From positions 248,001 to 312,000 of the forward strand of contig NZ_FOWV01000005.1 in the NCBI RefSeq assembly GCF_900115545.1: a stretch of 64,000 nucleotides of DNA, given 5' to 3'. Below are positions 63,962 through 64,000 of this stretch, piece after piece. Source of the DNA: Ralstonia sp. NFACC01 (GTDB lineage Bacteria > Pseudomonadota > Gammaproteobacteria > Burkholderiales > Burkholderiaceae). A program made the position numbers and the translations under genes. Every line of letters begins with the position of its first letter. Position 1 is the first letter of the stretch. The notes below the pieces were generated by a model, which did not search any database, was not told the DNA's origin, and was given only the letters and a program-made list of their open reading frames with translations.

Positions 63962-64000
63962 TGGACAACCCGTTTTGTCGTTGTGGAAGGAGTGTGATTC

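Overview
The window reads as a continuous stretch of chromosome from a GC-rich betaproteobacterium of the order Burkholderiales, most likely a non-phytopathogenic Ralstonia (R. pickettii-like). That call is inference: it rests on protein sequences that look Ralstonia-type throughout (DnaK, Rnk, MurJ, DUF3579 protein, an AiiD-length AHL acylase) and on high-GC codon use. No alignment was run. No rRNA, tRNA, CRISPR array, insertion sequence, integrase or phage gene was recognised. The genes are dense and mostly housekeeping.

Layout. 1-8081: end of grpE, a thioredoxin-like gene, rnk, outer-membrane phospholipase (reverse), then the heat-shock pair dnaK-dnaJ behind a sigma-32-like promoter, then a fused pabB-pabC. 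8025-15596 (reverse): tungstate-type permease and ATPase (no binding protein), panB, a deoxynucleoside kinase, folK, pcnB, a HAD phosphatase, hda and an AI-2E-family membrane protein. 15761-16816: purM. 16890-18724 (reverse): lipoprotein, small Ada-like protein, Ada. 18820-29716 (reverse): one long anaerobic-respiration operon, napEDABC-ccmABCDEFGHI, encoding periplasmic nitrate reductase and the complete System I cytochrome c maturation machinery it needs. 29876-35442 (reverse): AlkA-like glycosylase, AlkB, a second 2OG-Fe(II) oxygenase, an acetyltransferase, miaA and mutL. 35557-44617: dedA, sirB1-like, murJ, rpsT, DUF3579, argF, argG, ppnP, murB, yajQ. 44684-50861: AHL acylase with a divergent AraC-type regulator, plsY, ybaK, xerD, ogt. 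50922-59564: a Bug-type binding protein, a chalcone-isomerase-like protein, queG, tsaE, amiC, an acetyltransferase, a bile-acid-symporter-like carrier with a LysR regulator, and an SDR dehydrogenase. 59709-63961 (reverse): an envelope block exbB-exbD-lpxK-Trm112-like-kdsB-adk.

Themes. Alkylation-damage repair recurs (ada, small Ada-like, alkA-like, alkB, Oxygenase-NA-like, ogt), and the nap-ccm block lies between ada and the alkA/alkB group. The Ada protein has lost three of the four zinc cysteines of its sensor domain.

The most novel signal is an intercistronic element of about 120 bp present twice, after dnaJ (6031-6151) and after ppnP (42411-42531). In both copies it begins at the stop codon of the upstream gene and ends 31-32 nt before the start codon of the downstream co-directional gene (pabB; argG). 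Its core is nearly identical in the two copies. Its terminal arms are entirely different in sequence, yet each pair is self-complementary, and a second internal stem also covaries. This points to a conserved RNA structure.
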